From positions 1-64,000 of the forward strand of contig CALKIU010000070.1 in NCBI GenBank assembly GCA_937995745.1: a stretch of 64,000 bases of DNA, read 5' to 3'. The notes under the pieces were generated by a model. The model did not search any database and was not told where the DNA came from. It worked only from the letters and a program-made list of their open reading frames with translations. Positions 17,735 through 26,295 of the stretch are shown in pieces (the first letter of the stretch is position 1; each line of letters starts with the position of its first letter). This DNA is from an uncultured Bacillaceae bacterium (lineage in GTDB: Bacteria > Bacillota > Bacilli > Bacillales > Cytobacillaceae). The translations under genes were made by a program, and so were the position numbers.

Positions 17735-18409
17735 ATGTTAAACCGGATTTATAATTGGGTTGACGAGCGTTTGGATATCACCCCTTTATGGCGGGATATT
17801 GCGGACCACGAAGTTCCGGAACATGTCAATCCGGCCCATCATTTTTCAGCATTCGTCTATTGTTTTGGCGGCCTCACTTTCTTTATTGTCGTCATTCAGA
17901 TCCTGTCAGGAATGTTTTTGGCGATGTATTATGTACCTGATATTGAAAATGCCTGGCAATCTGTCTACTATTTGCAATATGAAGTCGCTTACGGAAAGAT
18001 TATCAGGAGCATGCACCATTGGGGAGCGAGCCTTGCGATCGTGATGATGTTTTTGCATATGCTGCGTGTATTTTTCCAAGGCGCCTATAAAAAGCCTCGT
18101 GAATTAAACTGGATTGTCGGTGTTCTCATCTTTTTCGTGATGCTTGGCTTGGGTTTGACCGGTTATTTGCTTCCTTGGGATATGAAAGCGCTGTTTGCAA
18201 CGAAAGTCACACTTAACATCATTGAATCGGTTCCGTTCATTGGTGAGCATTTGAAAGTGTTTATCGCAGGAGACTCGGAAATCGTCGGTGCGCAAACGAT
18301 TACAAGATTCTTTGCCATTCATGTATTTTTCTTGCCGGCAGCATTGTTGGGGTTAATTGCTTTACATTTCATCATGATCCGAAAACAGGGAATTTCCGGG
18401 CCGCTCTGA
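17735..18409 (+). CDS. qcrB: Menaquinol:cytochrome c reductase cytochrome b subunit
   Basis: This is the four-helix, b6-type cytochrome b that holds two b hemes and the quinol site. The product is 224 residues. Heme-ligand histidines are in HHWGAS and FLHMLR (helix II) and in FFAIHVFF and ALHFIMI (helix IV). MYYVPDIENAWQSVYYL and GYLLPWDMKA are strongly conserved. ATG 17735 is preferred over ATG 17732, since homologues begin MLN and GGGAGGAGG lies at 17719-17727. Confidence 0.97.
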   Translation: MLNRIYNWVDERLDITPLWRDIADHEVPEHVNPAHHFSAFVYCFGGLTFFIVVIQILSGMFLAMYYVPDIENAWQSVYYLQYEVAYGKIIRSMHHWGASLAIVMMFLHMLRVFFQGAYKKPRELNWIVGVLIFFVMLGLGLTGYLLPWDMKALFATKVTLNIIESVPFIGEHLKVFIAGDSEIVGAQTITRFFAIHVFFLPAALLGLIALHFIMIRKQGISGPL

Positions 18410-18459
18410 TTTAAACAGTAAAAATAGTAGGACATTTAAAAGTTAGGAGGAGTTTCTTC

Positions 18460-19233
18460 ATGCAGAAGAAGAAAGGCATGAAGTATGTCGGAGATTCACG
18501 GATTCCCGCTGAAAACCGCAAGCCGAATGTCCCGAAAGATTATACGGAATATCCTGGGAAAACAGAACCGTTTTGGCCGAATTTTTTGCTGAAAGAATGG
18601 TTGGTCGGAGCTGTATTTTTAATCGGATTTCTCATTTTAACGGTCTCCGCGGAACCGCCTCTGGAAAAAATGGCCGATCCGACTGATTCTTCGTATATAC
18701 CGATGCCGGACTGGTACTTTTTGTTTTTGTATCAATTGTTAAAATATTCGTATGCTTCTAATGAATTTATAATCTTTGGAACGGTCATCATTCCCGGCCT
18801 GGCTTTTGGCGCTTTGCTCCTGGCACCATTTCTGGATCGCGGGCCTGAACGGCGGCCGTTGAAGCGACCTTTGGCAACGGGCTTCATGATGCTAGCCATA
18901 GCGTCCATTACATATTTGACATGGGAGGCTGCCGCAAATCATGACTGGGAAAAAGCCAAAGCCCAGGGACAAATTCCCGAGGCGAGCATCGATACGGAAG
19001 ATGAAGGATACAAAATTGCCGAGGCGAACGGGTGCATCAGTTGCCATGGAAGCGATCTGGCAGGAAACGGTTCCAATCCGTCCTTGATAGGTACAGGACT
19101 GACAGCCGAAGAAATCGCTGATATTGCCAGAAACGGGAACGGAAACATGCCGGCCGGGTTGTTTACCGGGTCAGAGGAGGAATTAAAAATAATGGCTGAG
19201 TATTTGGCCAACCTGAAGGAAGAGGGCAAATAA
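18460..19233 (+). CDS. qcrC: Menaquinol:cytochrome c reductase cytochrome b/c subunit
   Basis: A Gram-positive fusion of subunit IV (three membrane helices, about residues 35-165, with the PMPDWYFLFLYQLLKY motif of the quinol site) to a cytochrome c domain. The covalent heme site CISCHG is near residue 192, and the axial methionine is probably in GNMPAGLF. The product is 257 residues. The cytochrome domain lies outside the membrane and passes electrons to the terminal oxidase. Together with qcrAB it makes a complete operon ended by a terminator. Confidence 0.97.
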   Translation: MQKKKGMKYVGDSRIPAENRKPNVPKDYTEYPGKTEPFWPNFLLKEWLVGAVFLIGFLILTVSAEPPLEKMADPTDSSYIPMPDWYFLFLYQLLKYSYASNEFIIFGTVIIPGLAFGALLLAPFLDRGPERRPLKRPLATGFMMLAIASITYLTWEAAANHDWEKAKAQGQIPEASIDTEDEGYKIAEANGCISCHGSDLAGNGSNPSLIGTGLTAEEIADIARNGNGNMPAGLFTGSEEELKIMAEYLANLKEEGK

Positions 19234-19235
19234 AA

Positions 19236-19263
19236 GGGGCTGACAGGGTGTCAGCCTTTTTTT
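19236..19263 (+). terminator. Terminator of qcrABC
   Basis: GGCTGACA/TGTCAGCC stem with a 3-base loop, then seven T. Confidence 0.88.
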
Positions 19264-19349
19264 GATCGTTAAAAGAAATGAGAAGAAAATGTGATTTGTG
19301 AAAATATATAGTAAAATGGAAAAATATAATGGAGAAGGAGGGACAGACG

Positions 19350-19943
19350 TTGAAACATCTTTATCCGCTGTTGGGAACGCGCTCCTTGTTGTGGCTGCTA
19401 TTAGTGATTAACATTCTCGGCACTCTGTACGGCTACTATTGGTATCGTCATCAACTGGCGGATACGCCGGGCAAGTATTTGATTTTTGTCCCTGACAGCC
19501 CAACCGCAAGTTTATTTTTTGTGTTTGTGCTTATCGCCTTTTTGTTGCGGAAAAACTGGCCTCTATTTGAGGCTTTGGCCATAGTTACCCTTTTTAAATA
19601 CGGTATCTGGGCAGTCGTCATGAATCTTTTGGTGTATGCCGTTTCGGGCACGCTTGAGTGGAGCGGGATATTGTTGATTATTTCCCATGCCGCCATGGCG
19701 GTGCAAGGAGTTTTGTATGCCCCTTTTTACCGGATTAAACAATGGCATCTTTTGGTGGCGGCTTTATGGACATTGCATAATGATGCGATAGACTATTTGT
19801 TTCAGATGATGCCGAGATACCATATGCTTCACGACTATCTCCCTTCCATCGGGTATTTTACTTTTTGGTTGAGCGTTTTTTCCATCGGCCTCGCCTACTA
19901 TTTGACAATAAGGAAAAACAGATTTGTGTGCCCTATTCCGTAA
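19350..19943 (+). CDS. ypjA: YpjA family (DUF1405) membrane protein
   Basis: The product is 197 residues with about six predicted membrane helices (for example LLWLLLVINILGTLYGYYW, then LFFVFVLIAFLL, then further helices to the end). It belongs to the DUF1405 family that follows qcrC in Bacillus. The function is unknown. The start is TTG 19350, which has GAAGGAGGG at 19334-19342; the in-frame ATG at 19329 has no ribosome site. Confidence 0.88.
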   Translation: MKHLYPLLGTRSLLWLLLVINILGTLYGYYWYRHQLADTPGKYLIFVPDSPTASLFFVFVLIAFLLRKNWPLFEALAIVTLFKYGIWAVVMNLLVYAVSGTLEWSGILLIISHAAMAVQGVLYAPFYRIKQWHLLVAALWTLHNDAIDYLFQMMPRYHMLHDYLPSIGYFTFWLSVFSIGLAYYLTIRKNRFVCPIP

Positions 19944-20049
19944 AACGTCTTTTTTATCGTCAGTCTGTCCGGCTCGTCTTTTCATTTTTCAGGTCTAACC
20001 TTGTCCAACCCCTCATAACATTAAATAGTAGAATGAGGGGGGACAGGGC

Positions 20050-20847
20050 ATGCGTTTAAAAAAGACCGTATTATTCGTGCTCATGATTATTTTTTTGCTC
20101 TCATCATTTCCTTTAAAAGCACACGGAGATTCTGAAACGATAGAACAGTTGAACCATATGGCCGATGAAATTTTGCAACTGGTCAGATCCTCCCGCTATG
20201 AGGAAGCAGAAAAGCTGTTGCAGCATTTTGCCCGGAAGTTTTTACAAGAAGGGGGAATGGGAGAATATGGTCTCTCCATGGAAGAGATGCGGGTGATGAC
20301 CATTGCCCATGAGGAAGCGGCGAAGGCAGTGGCGGATGAAAATCGGGGACATCAAGAACGGATCAATGCGGCGACAAAATTCCGTCTTGTTGTCGACGCT
20401 GTGTCCTTTACGGAAGAGCCCCTCTGGACGGAAATGGAGGAGCCGATCTTATCCGTGTTTGGCAGTGTAAAAGAAGCGGCGTATGCGGGCAAAAACGGTG
20501 ATTTTCACAGTAACTTTAACAGTTTTCTTAATTTGTATGATGTTATTTATCCCAGCATCAAACTGCATCTTAAACCGGAACGGATACAGAAACTGGATGC
20601 CCGGATTGAATGGATTGATCATTACCGGCCTCTTGTCATTTCGGATGCCGCCCACCATGAAAATCTTGAAAAATTGGAAGAAGAATTGCGAAGCATTTTT
20701 CAAAATCCGAAGGAAGACGAGGCCGACCCTTCCCTGTGGTGGGTCATGATTACCACGGGAAGCATCATTGTCATCACGCTAACTTATGTGGGCTGGCGCA
20801 AATACAAAGGACAAAAAGACAGGGAAAAACAAAAAAAGCCCATGTGA
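20050..20847 (+). CDS. ypjB: Sporulation protein YpjB
   Basis: The product is 265 residues: an N-terminal signal peptide (VLFVLMIIFLLSSFPLKAHG), a helical extracellular domain of about 200 residues, and a C-terminal membrane helix (WWVMITTGSIIVITLTYVGW) followed by a lysine-rich cytoplasmic tail. This layout and its place between ypjA and ypjC match YpjB, which is associated with sporulation in B. subtilis. Its biochemical role is unknown. GGGGGGACAGGGC gives a good ribosome site. Confidence 0.88.
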   Translation: MRLKKTVLFVLMIIFLLSSFPLKAHGDSETIEQLNHMADEILQLVRSSRYEEAEKLLQHFARKFLQEGGMGEYGLSMEEMRVMTIAHEEAAKAVADENRGHQERINAATKFRLVVDAVSFTEEPLWTEMEEPILSVFGSVKEAAYAGKNGDFHSNFNSFLNLYDVIYPSIKLHLKPERIQKLDARIEWIDHYRPLVISDAAHHENLEKLEEELRSIFQNPKEDEADPSLWWVMITTGSIIVITLTYVGWRKYKGQKDREKQKKPM

Positions 20848-20929
20848 GGACGGTCTAAAAGATTGACTTGCGCAAAAAACTGCCTGTAGAATATATTTAA
20901 AACTATTTCTAATGGAGGACGTCTCATCG

Positions 20930-21607
20930 ATGGCCATTTACCTACTGTATTTTGCGATTTTATTGATTATCCCGATCTGGGCTCAACTGAAGGTGAAAGC
21001 AGCCTATTCTAAATATTCGAAAATCCCTTCTTCTTCGCAAATGCGGGGAGCCGATGTGGCAAGAAAGATATTGGATGAAAACGGCTTGTACCATGTAAAG
21101 GTTGAAGAAACACAAGGCATTTTATCAGACCATTATGACCCGCGGACAAAAACAGTCCGTTTGTCATCGGATAACTACCACGGCCATTCATTGGCAGCGG
21201 CAGCCGTCGCTGCACATGAATGCGGACATGCGATTCAGGATCAGGAGGATTATGCCTTTTTGCGATTCCGGCACGCTCTTGTTCCTGTTGCCAATTTAGG
21301 TTCCAATTTGTCATGGATCTTTATTTTGATCGGGATTTTTACAACATTGACAGAGATGTTCCTGCTCGGCATTATCTTTATGGCCGCGGGAGTTTTGTTC
21401 CAGTTGGTCACACTTCCGGTAGAGTTTAACGCTTCAAGCCGGGCGATGGATCAGATTGTTTCTTTGGGGATTATTACTAACAATGAGGAAAGGCAAACCC
21501 GCAAAGTTTTGAGTGCTGCGGCGATGACATATGTGGCAGCGGCAGCCGTAGCCGTGCTGGAATTGCTACGATTGGTGTTCATCTTCTTAAATATGGATCG
21601 AGAATAG
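20930..21607 (+). CDS. Membrane zinc metallopeptidase, YugP family
   Basis: The product is 225 residues. There are hydrophobic helices at the N-terminus (about residues 1-20) and two or three in the middle and end. The zinc motif HECGH is near residue 88, inside AAVAAHECGHAIQD, which marks the neutral zinc metallopeptidase_2 family. The start is ATG 20930 with TGGAGGA at 20913; the ATG at 20912 overlaps that site. In B. subtilis the family member yugP lies elsewhere, so its place between ypjB and ypjC is a local difference. The substrate is unknown. Confidence 0.9.
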   Translation: MAIYLLYFAILLIIPIWAQLKVKAAYSKYSKIPSSSQMRGADVARKILDENGLYHVKVEETQGILSDHYDPRTKTVRLSSDNYHGHSLAAAAVAAHECGHAIQDQEDYAFLRFRHALVPVANLGSNLSWIFILIGIFTTLTEMFLLGIIFMAAGVLFQLVTLPVEFNASSRAMDQIVSLGIITNNEERQTRKVLSAAAMTYVAAAAVAVLELLRLVFIFLNMDRE

Positions 21608-21612
21608 GAATG

Positions 21613-21646
21613 AAACAGGCAAGGAGATCACTCCTTGCCTGTTTTA
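21613..21646. terminator. Bidirectional terminator between metallopeptidase and ypjC
   Basis: A perfect 14-bp stem AAACAGGCAAGGAG/CTCCTTGCCTGTTT with loop ATCA. T-rich on the plus strand; it serves the two convergent genes. Confidence 0.85.
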
Positions 21647-21656
21647 TTCGTCATGG

Positions 21657-22526
21657 CTATTGGATAGGTCTTTTATTTTCATCAAGGGTAAATCCTTCCC
21701 CGAGCACTTCATGAACGTTGCTGACCGTTACGAAAGCGGCCGGGTCGGTTCCGTTGATAATGTTTTTCAATTTTACGATTTCGTTGCGGCCGACAACGCA
21801 ATAGAGAACTTCTCTCTCTTGCTGGGTGAAATGTCCCCGGCCTTTGAGAACGGTCACGCCCCTTTCCATTTCCCGGGCAATTTGATCGGCAATTTGCCGG
21901 TGTTTTTCAGAAATAATCATGACACCTTTGGCTGCATATCCGCCTTCTTGGATGAAATCGATCACTCTTGAACCGATAAAAACGGCCACGAGTGTATACA
22001 TGGCTTCCCGGTAAGACAAATAGAAAATGGCAGAAACCGTGATGACCGTGGCGTCAAAAAGAAACATCGTTTTTCCCATGCTCCAGCCGATATATTTATT
22101 GGCAAGCCGGGCGATAATGTCGACGCCTCCCGTCGTGCCCCCGTAGCGGAAGATAATTCCCAGGCCTACGCCGATGGAAACTCCGGCGAACAAAGCGGCC
22201 AGAGTCAAGTCTTCGTACAAAGGCATGTCAATTTGCCAGCGCTGGAAAATCCAGAGGAATAATGAAACGGCCACTGTTCCTATCAGAGTATAATAAAATG
22301 TTCTTTTGCCGAGAAGTTTCCAGCCGATAAAAAACAACGGCAAATTTAATATTAAATTTACATACGAGGGGTCCCAATCAAAAAGAAAATAGAGAAGCAG
22401 CGTTATGCCTGTAAATCCGCCTTCTGAAAGATTATTTTGCATGTTAAAATGGACGAGCCCGAAAGAAAACACGGCCGCTCCCAATAAAATGAACAAAATG
22501 TTTCTCAATCTCAAGTCGGAGACCAA
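21657..22526 (-). CDS. ypjC: YitT family membrane protein YpjC
   Basis: The product is 289 residues: five or six membrane helices in the first 180 residues (DUF161/YitT repeats, GYAAKGVMIIS at the border) and a cytoplasmic DUF2179 domain (about residues 205-285, with ISEKHRQIADQIAREMERGVT and GRGHFT). YitT proteins are conserved in Firmicutes; their substrate is not known. The start is a TTG at 22526 with AAAGGGTGAT upstream. It is transcribed against its neighbours, as in B. subtilis. Confidence 0.92.
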   Translation of the reverse strand: MVSDLRLRNILFILLGAAVFSFGLVHFNMQNNLSEGGFTGITLLLYFLFDWDPSYVNLILNLPLFFIGWKLLGKRTFYYTLIGTVAVSLFLWIFQRWQIDMPLYEDLTLAALFAGVSIGVGLGIIFRYGGTTGGVDIIARLANKYIGWSMGKTMFLFDATVITVSAIFYLSYREAMYTLVAVFIGSRVIDFIQEGGYAAKGVMIISEKHRQIADQIAREMERGVTVLKGRGHFTQQEREVLYCVVGRNEIVKLKNIINGTDPAAFVTVSNVHEVLGEGFTLDENKRPIQ

Positions 22527-22634
22527 TCGGTATCACCCTTTCCCAAATATTTTTTTACAGGGATTTGTCAAGAAAAATCAGCATTTTCCGTAAAGATTCC
22601 ATGGAATACCGCGACCAGCTGTGCTCAGCGGTTT

Positions 22635-22666
22635 GGCAAATTGTGTGCTTATATGCGAAATTTGCC
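22635..22666. repeat. Inverted repeat between ypjC and ypjD
   Basis: GGCAAATT (22635-22642) and AATTTGCC (22659-22666) are exact inverted copies 16 bases apart. It sits in the divergent spacer and could be an operator; no factor can be named. Confidence 0.4.
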
Positions 22667-22791
22667 GTATGGGCGGACCGCGACAATCATTTAAATTGAT
22701 TTATGTATCTCCCGAAGATATATGTTTTGAGCCTGTACAGAAAGCCTGAAAAAAATTTGTAATTCAATTATCAATTAGCTACCATTTTATA

Positions 22792-22800
22792 TGATATAGT
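22792..22800 (+). promoter_or_regulatory. Extended -10 promoter of ypjD
   Basis: TGATATAGT is an extended -10 element 30 bases before the ypjD start. The -35 region is poor. Confidence 0.5.
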
Positions 22801-22829
22801 TATTTATAGCTACTTTTGAGGTGTGCGCA

Positions 22830-23183
22830 ATGAAAAAAGAAAAAACGTTAAAAGAATTGCAGGCGGAAGTACATACATATATTAGCCAATTTAAAGAAGG
22901 TTATTTCAGCCCTTTGGCGATGACTGCCAGAATGGCTGAAGAATTGGGGGAATTGGCAAGGGAAGTAAACCATTATTACGGAGAAAAACCAAAAAAAGCA
23001 TCCGAAGAACCGAAAACGATTGAAGAAGAATTGGGAGATTTGCTCTTTGTCCTCATTTGTTTTGCGAACTCTTTGAACATTGACTTGGAAGCGGCTCATA
23101 ACCGCGTAATGGAAAAATTTCGGACAAGGGATCGGGATCGTTGGACGAGATTAAATGACAACGGGAGTGAACAGAATGGTTAA
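22830..23183 (+). CDS. ypjD: MazG-like nucleotide pyrophosphohydrolase YpjD
   Basis: The product is 117 residues of the single-domain MazG fold, which hydrolyses nucleoside triphosphates to monophosphates and pyrophosphate. The metal-binding acidic motifs are EELGELAREVN near residue 37 and EEELGDLLFVL near residue 68. ATG 22830 is chosen because GAGGTG lies at 22818-22823. It normally precedes dapB; here its stop overlaps the start of an apparent dapB remnant. Confidence 0.93.
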   Translation: MKKEKTLKELQAEVHTYISQFKEGYFSPLAMTARMAEELGELAREVNHYYGEKPKKASEEPKTIEEELGDLLFVLICFANSLNIDLEAAHNRVMEKFRTRDRDRWTRLNDNGSEQNG

Positions 23184-23247
23184 TGCGAGGATGGCCAAAG
23201 CGGGACCGAAAGGATAGTAGAGGAGAGCAGTTTGCACAATCCGAAAC
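23176..23247 (+). pseudogene. dapB: Probable remnant of the dapB start
   Basis: A start with a good ribosome site (GGGAGTGA, then ATG 23176) overlaps the ypjD stop by 8 bases. It encodes MVNARMAKAGPKG, then two stops, then RRAVCTIRN. DapB (dihydrodipicolinate reductase) normally begins with a Rossmann motif of the form KIAIAGPRGRMGREAV, so both halves match it in order. dapB is exactly the gene found between ypjD and mgsA in B. subtilis. The bases after 23250 show no further likeness in any frame. The match is short, so this is an inference. Confidence 0.5.
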
Positions 23248-23383
23248 AGGAACCGGCGTCCTCAGGCGGCATCAAGGGAAATTGGCGGCATGCCGGAATG
23301 CCGTTGCCAAAGATTCCGTTCCTGCCGGTTCGACACGGGAAAAGATGAGACATTAAGGGATTTAGTGTAGTGTGTTGAACGTT

Positions 23384-23411
23384 TTGCCTGCATTTTAGAA
23401 AAATTTAGTAT
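23384..23411 (+). promoter_or_regulatory. Promoter of mgsA
   Basis: TTGCCT at 23384, a 16-base spacer, TAGTAT at 23406; 18 bases before mgsA. mgsA thus has its own promoter downstream of the dapB scrap. Confidence 0.5.
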
Positions 23412-23428
23412 AGAAATGGGGAATCAAT

Positions 23429-23848
23429 ATGAATATTGCCTTAATTGCTCATGACAAGAAGAAAGATGAAATGGTCCGCTTTGCAATGGCTTATGAACAT
23501 GTTTTAAGCCAACACAATTTATTTGCCACCGGAACAACAGGTTTGAGAATTATGGAGGCAACGTCCCTGAAAGTCCACCGTTTTCAATCCGGCCCCCTTG
23601 GCGGAGACCAGGAGATAGGGGCAATGGTTGCCAAGAATCAAATGGATATGATACTGTTTTTCAGGGATCCGCTGACAGCCCAGCCTCATGAACCGGATGT
23701 TTCCGCGTTGCTCAGGCTATCAGATGTGTATTCCATTCCTTTGGCCACCAATATCGGAACGGCGGAAGTGCTTATCAAAGGATTGGAAAGAGGCGACTTG
23801 GCGTGGCGGGAGCTTGAACGGGAAAAAATGAAAAAATTAGAAGAATAA
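23429..23848 (+). CDS. mgsA: Methylglyoxal synthase
   Basis: MgsA turns dihydroxyacetone phosphate into methylglyoxal and phosphate, an overflow route when sugar phosphates build up. The product is 139 residues. LIAHDKKKDEM near the start holds catalytic residues; ATGTTGL and GPLGGDQEIGA bind phosphate; FFRDPLTAQPHEPD carries the catalytic aspartates. In B. subtilis it is followed by bshB1 and bshA; here bshA follows directly after a hairpin. Confidence 0.97.
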   Translation: MNIALIAHDKKKDEMVRFAMAYEHVLSQHNLFATGTTGLRIMEATSLKVHRFQSGPLGGDQEIGAMVAKNQMDMILFFRDPLTAQPHEPDVSALLRLSDVYSIPLATNIGTAEVLIKGLERGDLAWRELEREKMKKLEE

Positions 23849-23877
23849 ATGTGCCTGAAAATTTAAGAGGAATAAAA

Positions 23878-23909
23878 TTGGCGGTATCATGGCTATACCG
23901 CCAAGGTTT
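23878..23909 (+). terminator. Hairpin after mgsA, weak terminator
   Basis: A perfect 10-bp stem TTGGCGGTAT/ATACCGCCAA with a 7-base loop; only four T follow after two G. Confidence 0.5.
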
Positions 23910-23953
23910 TGCCCGTCTAAGGAAAAATTATCCATTTTTTTGACGGAGGCAAC

Positions 23954-25096
23954 ATGAGCAAAGGTTTGAAAATAGGAATCACTTGCTATCCGACGGTGGG
24001 AGGTTCGGGCACTTTAGCCGCCGAATTGGGAAAAATTCTCGCTGAAAGAGGCCATGAAATCCATTTTATTACATCGGGCCTCCCGTACCGATTAAACGGA
24101 ATGTATCCGAATATTTCTTACCACCAAGCCGAAGTAAAACAATACTCTGTCTTTCAATACGCCCCATACGATATCGCCCTGGCCGGCAAAATGGCTGAAG
24201 TGATAAAAAGGGAAAAACTTGATCTTCTTCATGTTCATTATGCGATTCCCCATGCCGTATGTGCTGTTCTTGCCAGGGAAATAAGCGGGGAAAAAGTAAA
24301 AATTGTCACCACTTTGCACGGGACGGATATTACTGTCCTCGGACATGACATGTCGTTAAAGGATGCCATCCGTTTCGGAATTGAAAGATCAGATGCGGTA
24401 ACGGCTGTTTCCCATTCTTTGACCGCACAAACATATGATTTAATAAGACCGGAGAAAGAGATCATACCGATACATAATTTTGTCGATGTAAGGACTTTCC
24501 GAAAGGTCAATGGAGAAAAATTGAAAGCTTCGCTCGGAATTGATCCTGATGAAAAAGTGATCATCCATGCCTCCAATTTCCGGCCGGTAAAACGGGTTCC
24601 GGATGTTGTGCGAGTTTTTTCGCTTATAGAAAAAGAATTGCCGGCAAAACTTATTTTAATCGGGGACGGTCCGGAAATGAGCGCAGTCCGGCATCTTGTC
24701 GACAACCTCGGGCTGTCCGGCAAAGTGCTGTTCCCGGGGTATCAAGACAGGCCGGAGCAATGGTATTCTATAAGCGACTTAATGCTCCTTTTAAGCGAAA
24801 AGGAGAGTTTTGGCCTGGCCCTTTTAGAGGCCTTGGCTTGCGGTGTTCCCGGCATAGCCTCCAATGTAGGCGGAATGCCGGAAGTGATAGCAGACGGTGA
24901 AAACGGATTTATTTGTGAATTGGGGAATATTGAAGAAATCGCCGCAAAAGCGTTGCGGCTTTTGAAAGATAAACGCTTGCACGAAAAATTTTCGAAACAG
25001 GCCGTTTTGGCCGTACACAAACGGTTTAGGGCCGAATTAATTGTCGGCCAATACGAAAACGTTTATTATCAATTAGTCGGGGATGGAAGAAAATGA
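23954..25096 (+). CDS. bshA: N-acetyl-alpha-D-glucosaminyl L-malate synthase
   Basis: BshA is the GT4-family glycosyltransferase that joins UDP-GlcNAc to L-malate, the first step of bacillithiol synthesis. The product is 380 residues. The N-terminus GITCYPTVGGSGTLAAELG is specific for BshA; HVHYAIPHA near residue 94 and the donor-site ESFGLALLEALACGVP near residue 282 are GT4 signatures. It overlaps cca by four bases. The usual upstream neighbour bshB1 (deacetylase) is absent here. Confidence 0.97.
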   Translation: MSKGLKIGITCYPTVGGSGTLAAELGKILAERGHEIHFITSGLPYRLNGMYPNISYHQAEVKQYSVFQYAPYDIALAGKMAEVIKREKLDLLHVHYAIPHAVCAVLAREISGEKVKIVTTLHGTDITVLGHDMSLKDAIRFGIERSDAVTAVSHSLTAQTYDLIRPEKEIIPIHNFVDVRTFRKVNGEKLKASLGIDPDEKVIIHASNFRPVKRVPDVVRVFSLIEKELPAKLILIGDGPEMSAVRHLVDNLGLSGKVLFPGYQDRPEQWYSISDLMLLLSEKESFGLALLEALACGVPGIASNVGGMPEVIADGENGFICELGNIEEIAAKALRLLKDKRLHEKFSKQAVLAVHKRFRAELIVGQYENVYYQLVGDGRK

Positions 25097-26295
25097 AAGA
25101 GATTTTTAAAAAAGCGTTGCCGGTTTTGAATAAAATCGAAGAAGCAGGATTTGAAGCGTATTTCGTAGGCGGTTGTGTCCGGGATTTATTGATGGGCGGA
25201 CAAGTTTCCGATGTCGATATAGCCACATCAGCCACCCCGCAAGAAATAAAAAAGATTTTTCCTAAAACGGTTGACGTGGGGATTGAACACGGAACGGTCC
25301 TTGTTCTCTATGATGGAACCCCTTATGAAATTACTACATTCAGGACAGAATCGGCTTATGCTGATTTCAGGCGCCCGGAACACGTCTCTTTTGTGCGTTC
25401 TTTAACAGAAGACTTAAAAAGACGGGATTTCACCATGAACGCCATCGCCATGGATAAACACGGAAACATCATTGACCCTTATGAAGGAAGAAAAGATATT
25501 GCCGACAAAGTGATTCGCACGGTCGGAAGCGCCAAAGAAAGGTTTCAGGAAGATGCATTGCGAATGATGCGGGCGGTTCGTTTTGTGAGCCAGTTGTCCT
25601 TTGAGGTCGAACCGCAAACTTATCAAGCGTTAAAAACGTACGGCCATTTGCTCGAAAAGATTTCCGTCGAACGTATTTCCATGGAGTTCGACAGGCTTCT
25701 TACCGGACCGAACCATCAATCAGGAATCAGAATATTGGCCGATACCGGACTTTATTTCTATTTGCCGGGTTTTCGAAACAAAAAAGACGGTTTAATCCGT
25801 TTTAACAAGTTGAAACTGGATGAGGAACTTACATTGGAAGAACGCTGGATTTTGCTGCTATATCATTTATTGCCAAGCGGAGATGATGTGGAAGGCCTGT
25901 TAAGGTCGTGGAAAATGCCGGTGAAAAGAATCAAAAGAATAAAAACCGGTCTGAAATGGCTTTCTTTCCGCATGGAGAATGAATGGACCGTGATGGACCT
26001 TTATTTTGCCACCGAGCCGATCGCACTCAGCACGGAGAAACTTTATAATACGCTGAAAGGAAAGAAATTGCATGCCTCCTTGCAAGAGCTCGCTGCTATT
26101 TTCAAACAATTGCCAATAAAAAGCAGAAAAGAAATGGAAATATCCGGCACCGATTTGCTCAACTGGTTTAATCGCCGCGGAGGCCAGTGGGTCGGGGAGT
26201 TTCTCGAGAAGGTTGAGAAAGCAATTGTTCTCGGAAAGGTTGAAAACAGGAAAGAAGCGATAAAGGAGTGGCTGTTTAAGTGCAATCGGATGTAA
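25093..26295 (+). CDS. cca: CCA-adding tRNA nucleotidyltransferase
   Basis: Adds or repairs the 3' CCA end of tRNAs without a template, using CTP and ATP. The product is 400 residues, the class II family length. The nucleotidyltransferase signature is GGCVRDLLMG near residue 22 with the metal-binding DVDIATSA near residue 36; ERFQEDALRMMRAVRF near residue 152 marks the nucleotide-selecting neck domain. It overlaps bshA (4 bases) and birA (16 bases), so the three genes are translationally coupled. Confidence 0.97.
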   Translation: MKEIFKKALPVLNKIEEAGFEAYFVGGCVRDLLMGGQVSDVDIATSATPQEIKKIFPKTVDVGIEHGTVLVLYDGTPYEITTFRTESAYADFRRPEHVSFVRSLTEDLKRRDFTMNAIAMDKHGNIIDPYEGRKDIADKVIRTVGSAKERFQEDALRMMRAVRFVSQLSFEVEPQTYQALKTYGHLLEKISVERISMEFDRLLTGPNHQSGIRILADTGLYFYLPGFRNKKDGLIRFNKLKLDEELTLEERWILLLYHLLPSGDDVEGLLRSWKMPVKRIKRIKTGLKWLSFRMENEWTVMDLYFATEPIALSTEKLYNTLKGKKLHASLQELAAIFKQLPIKSRKEMEISGTDLLNWFNRRGGQWVGEFLEKVEKAIVLGKVENRKEAIKEWLFKCNRM

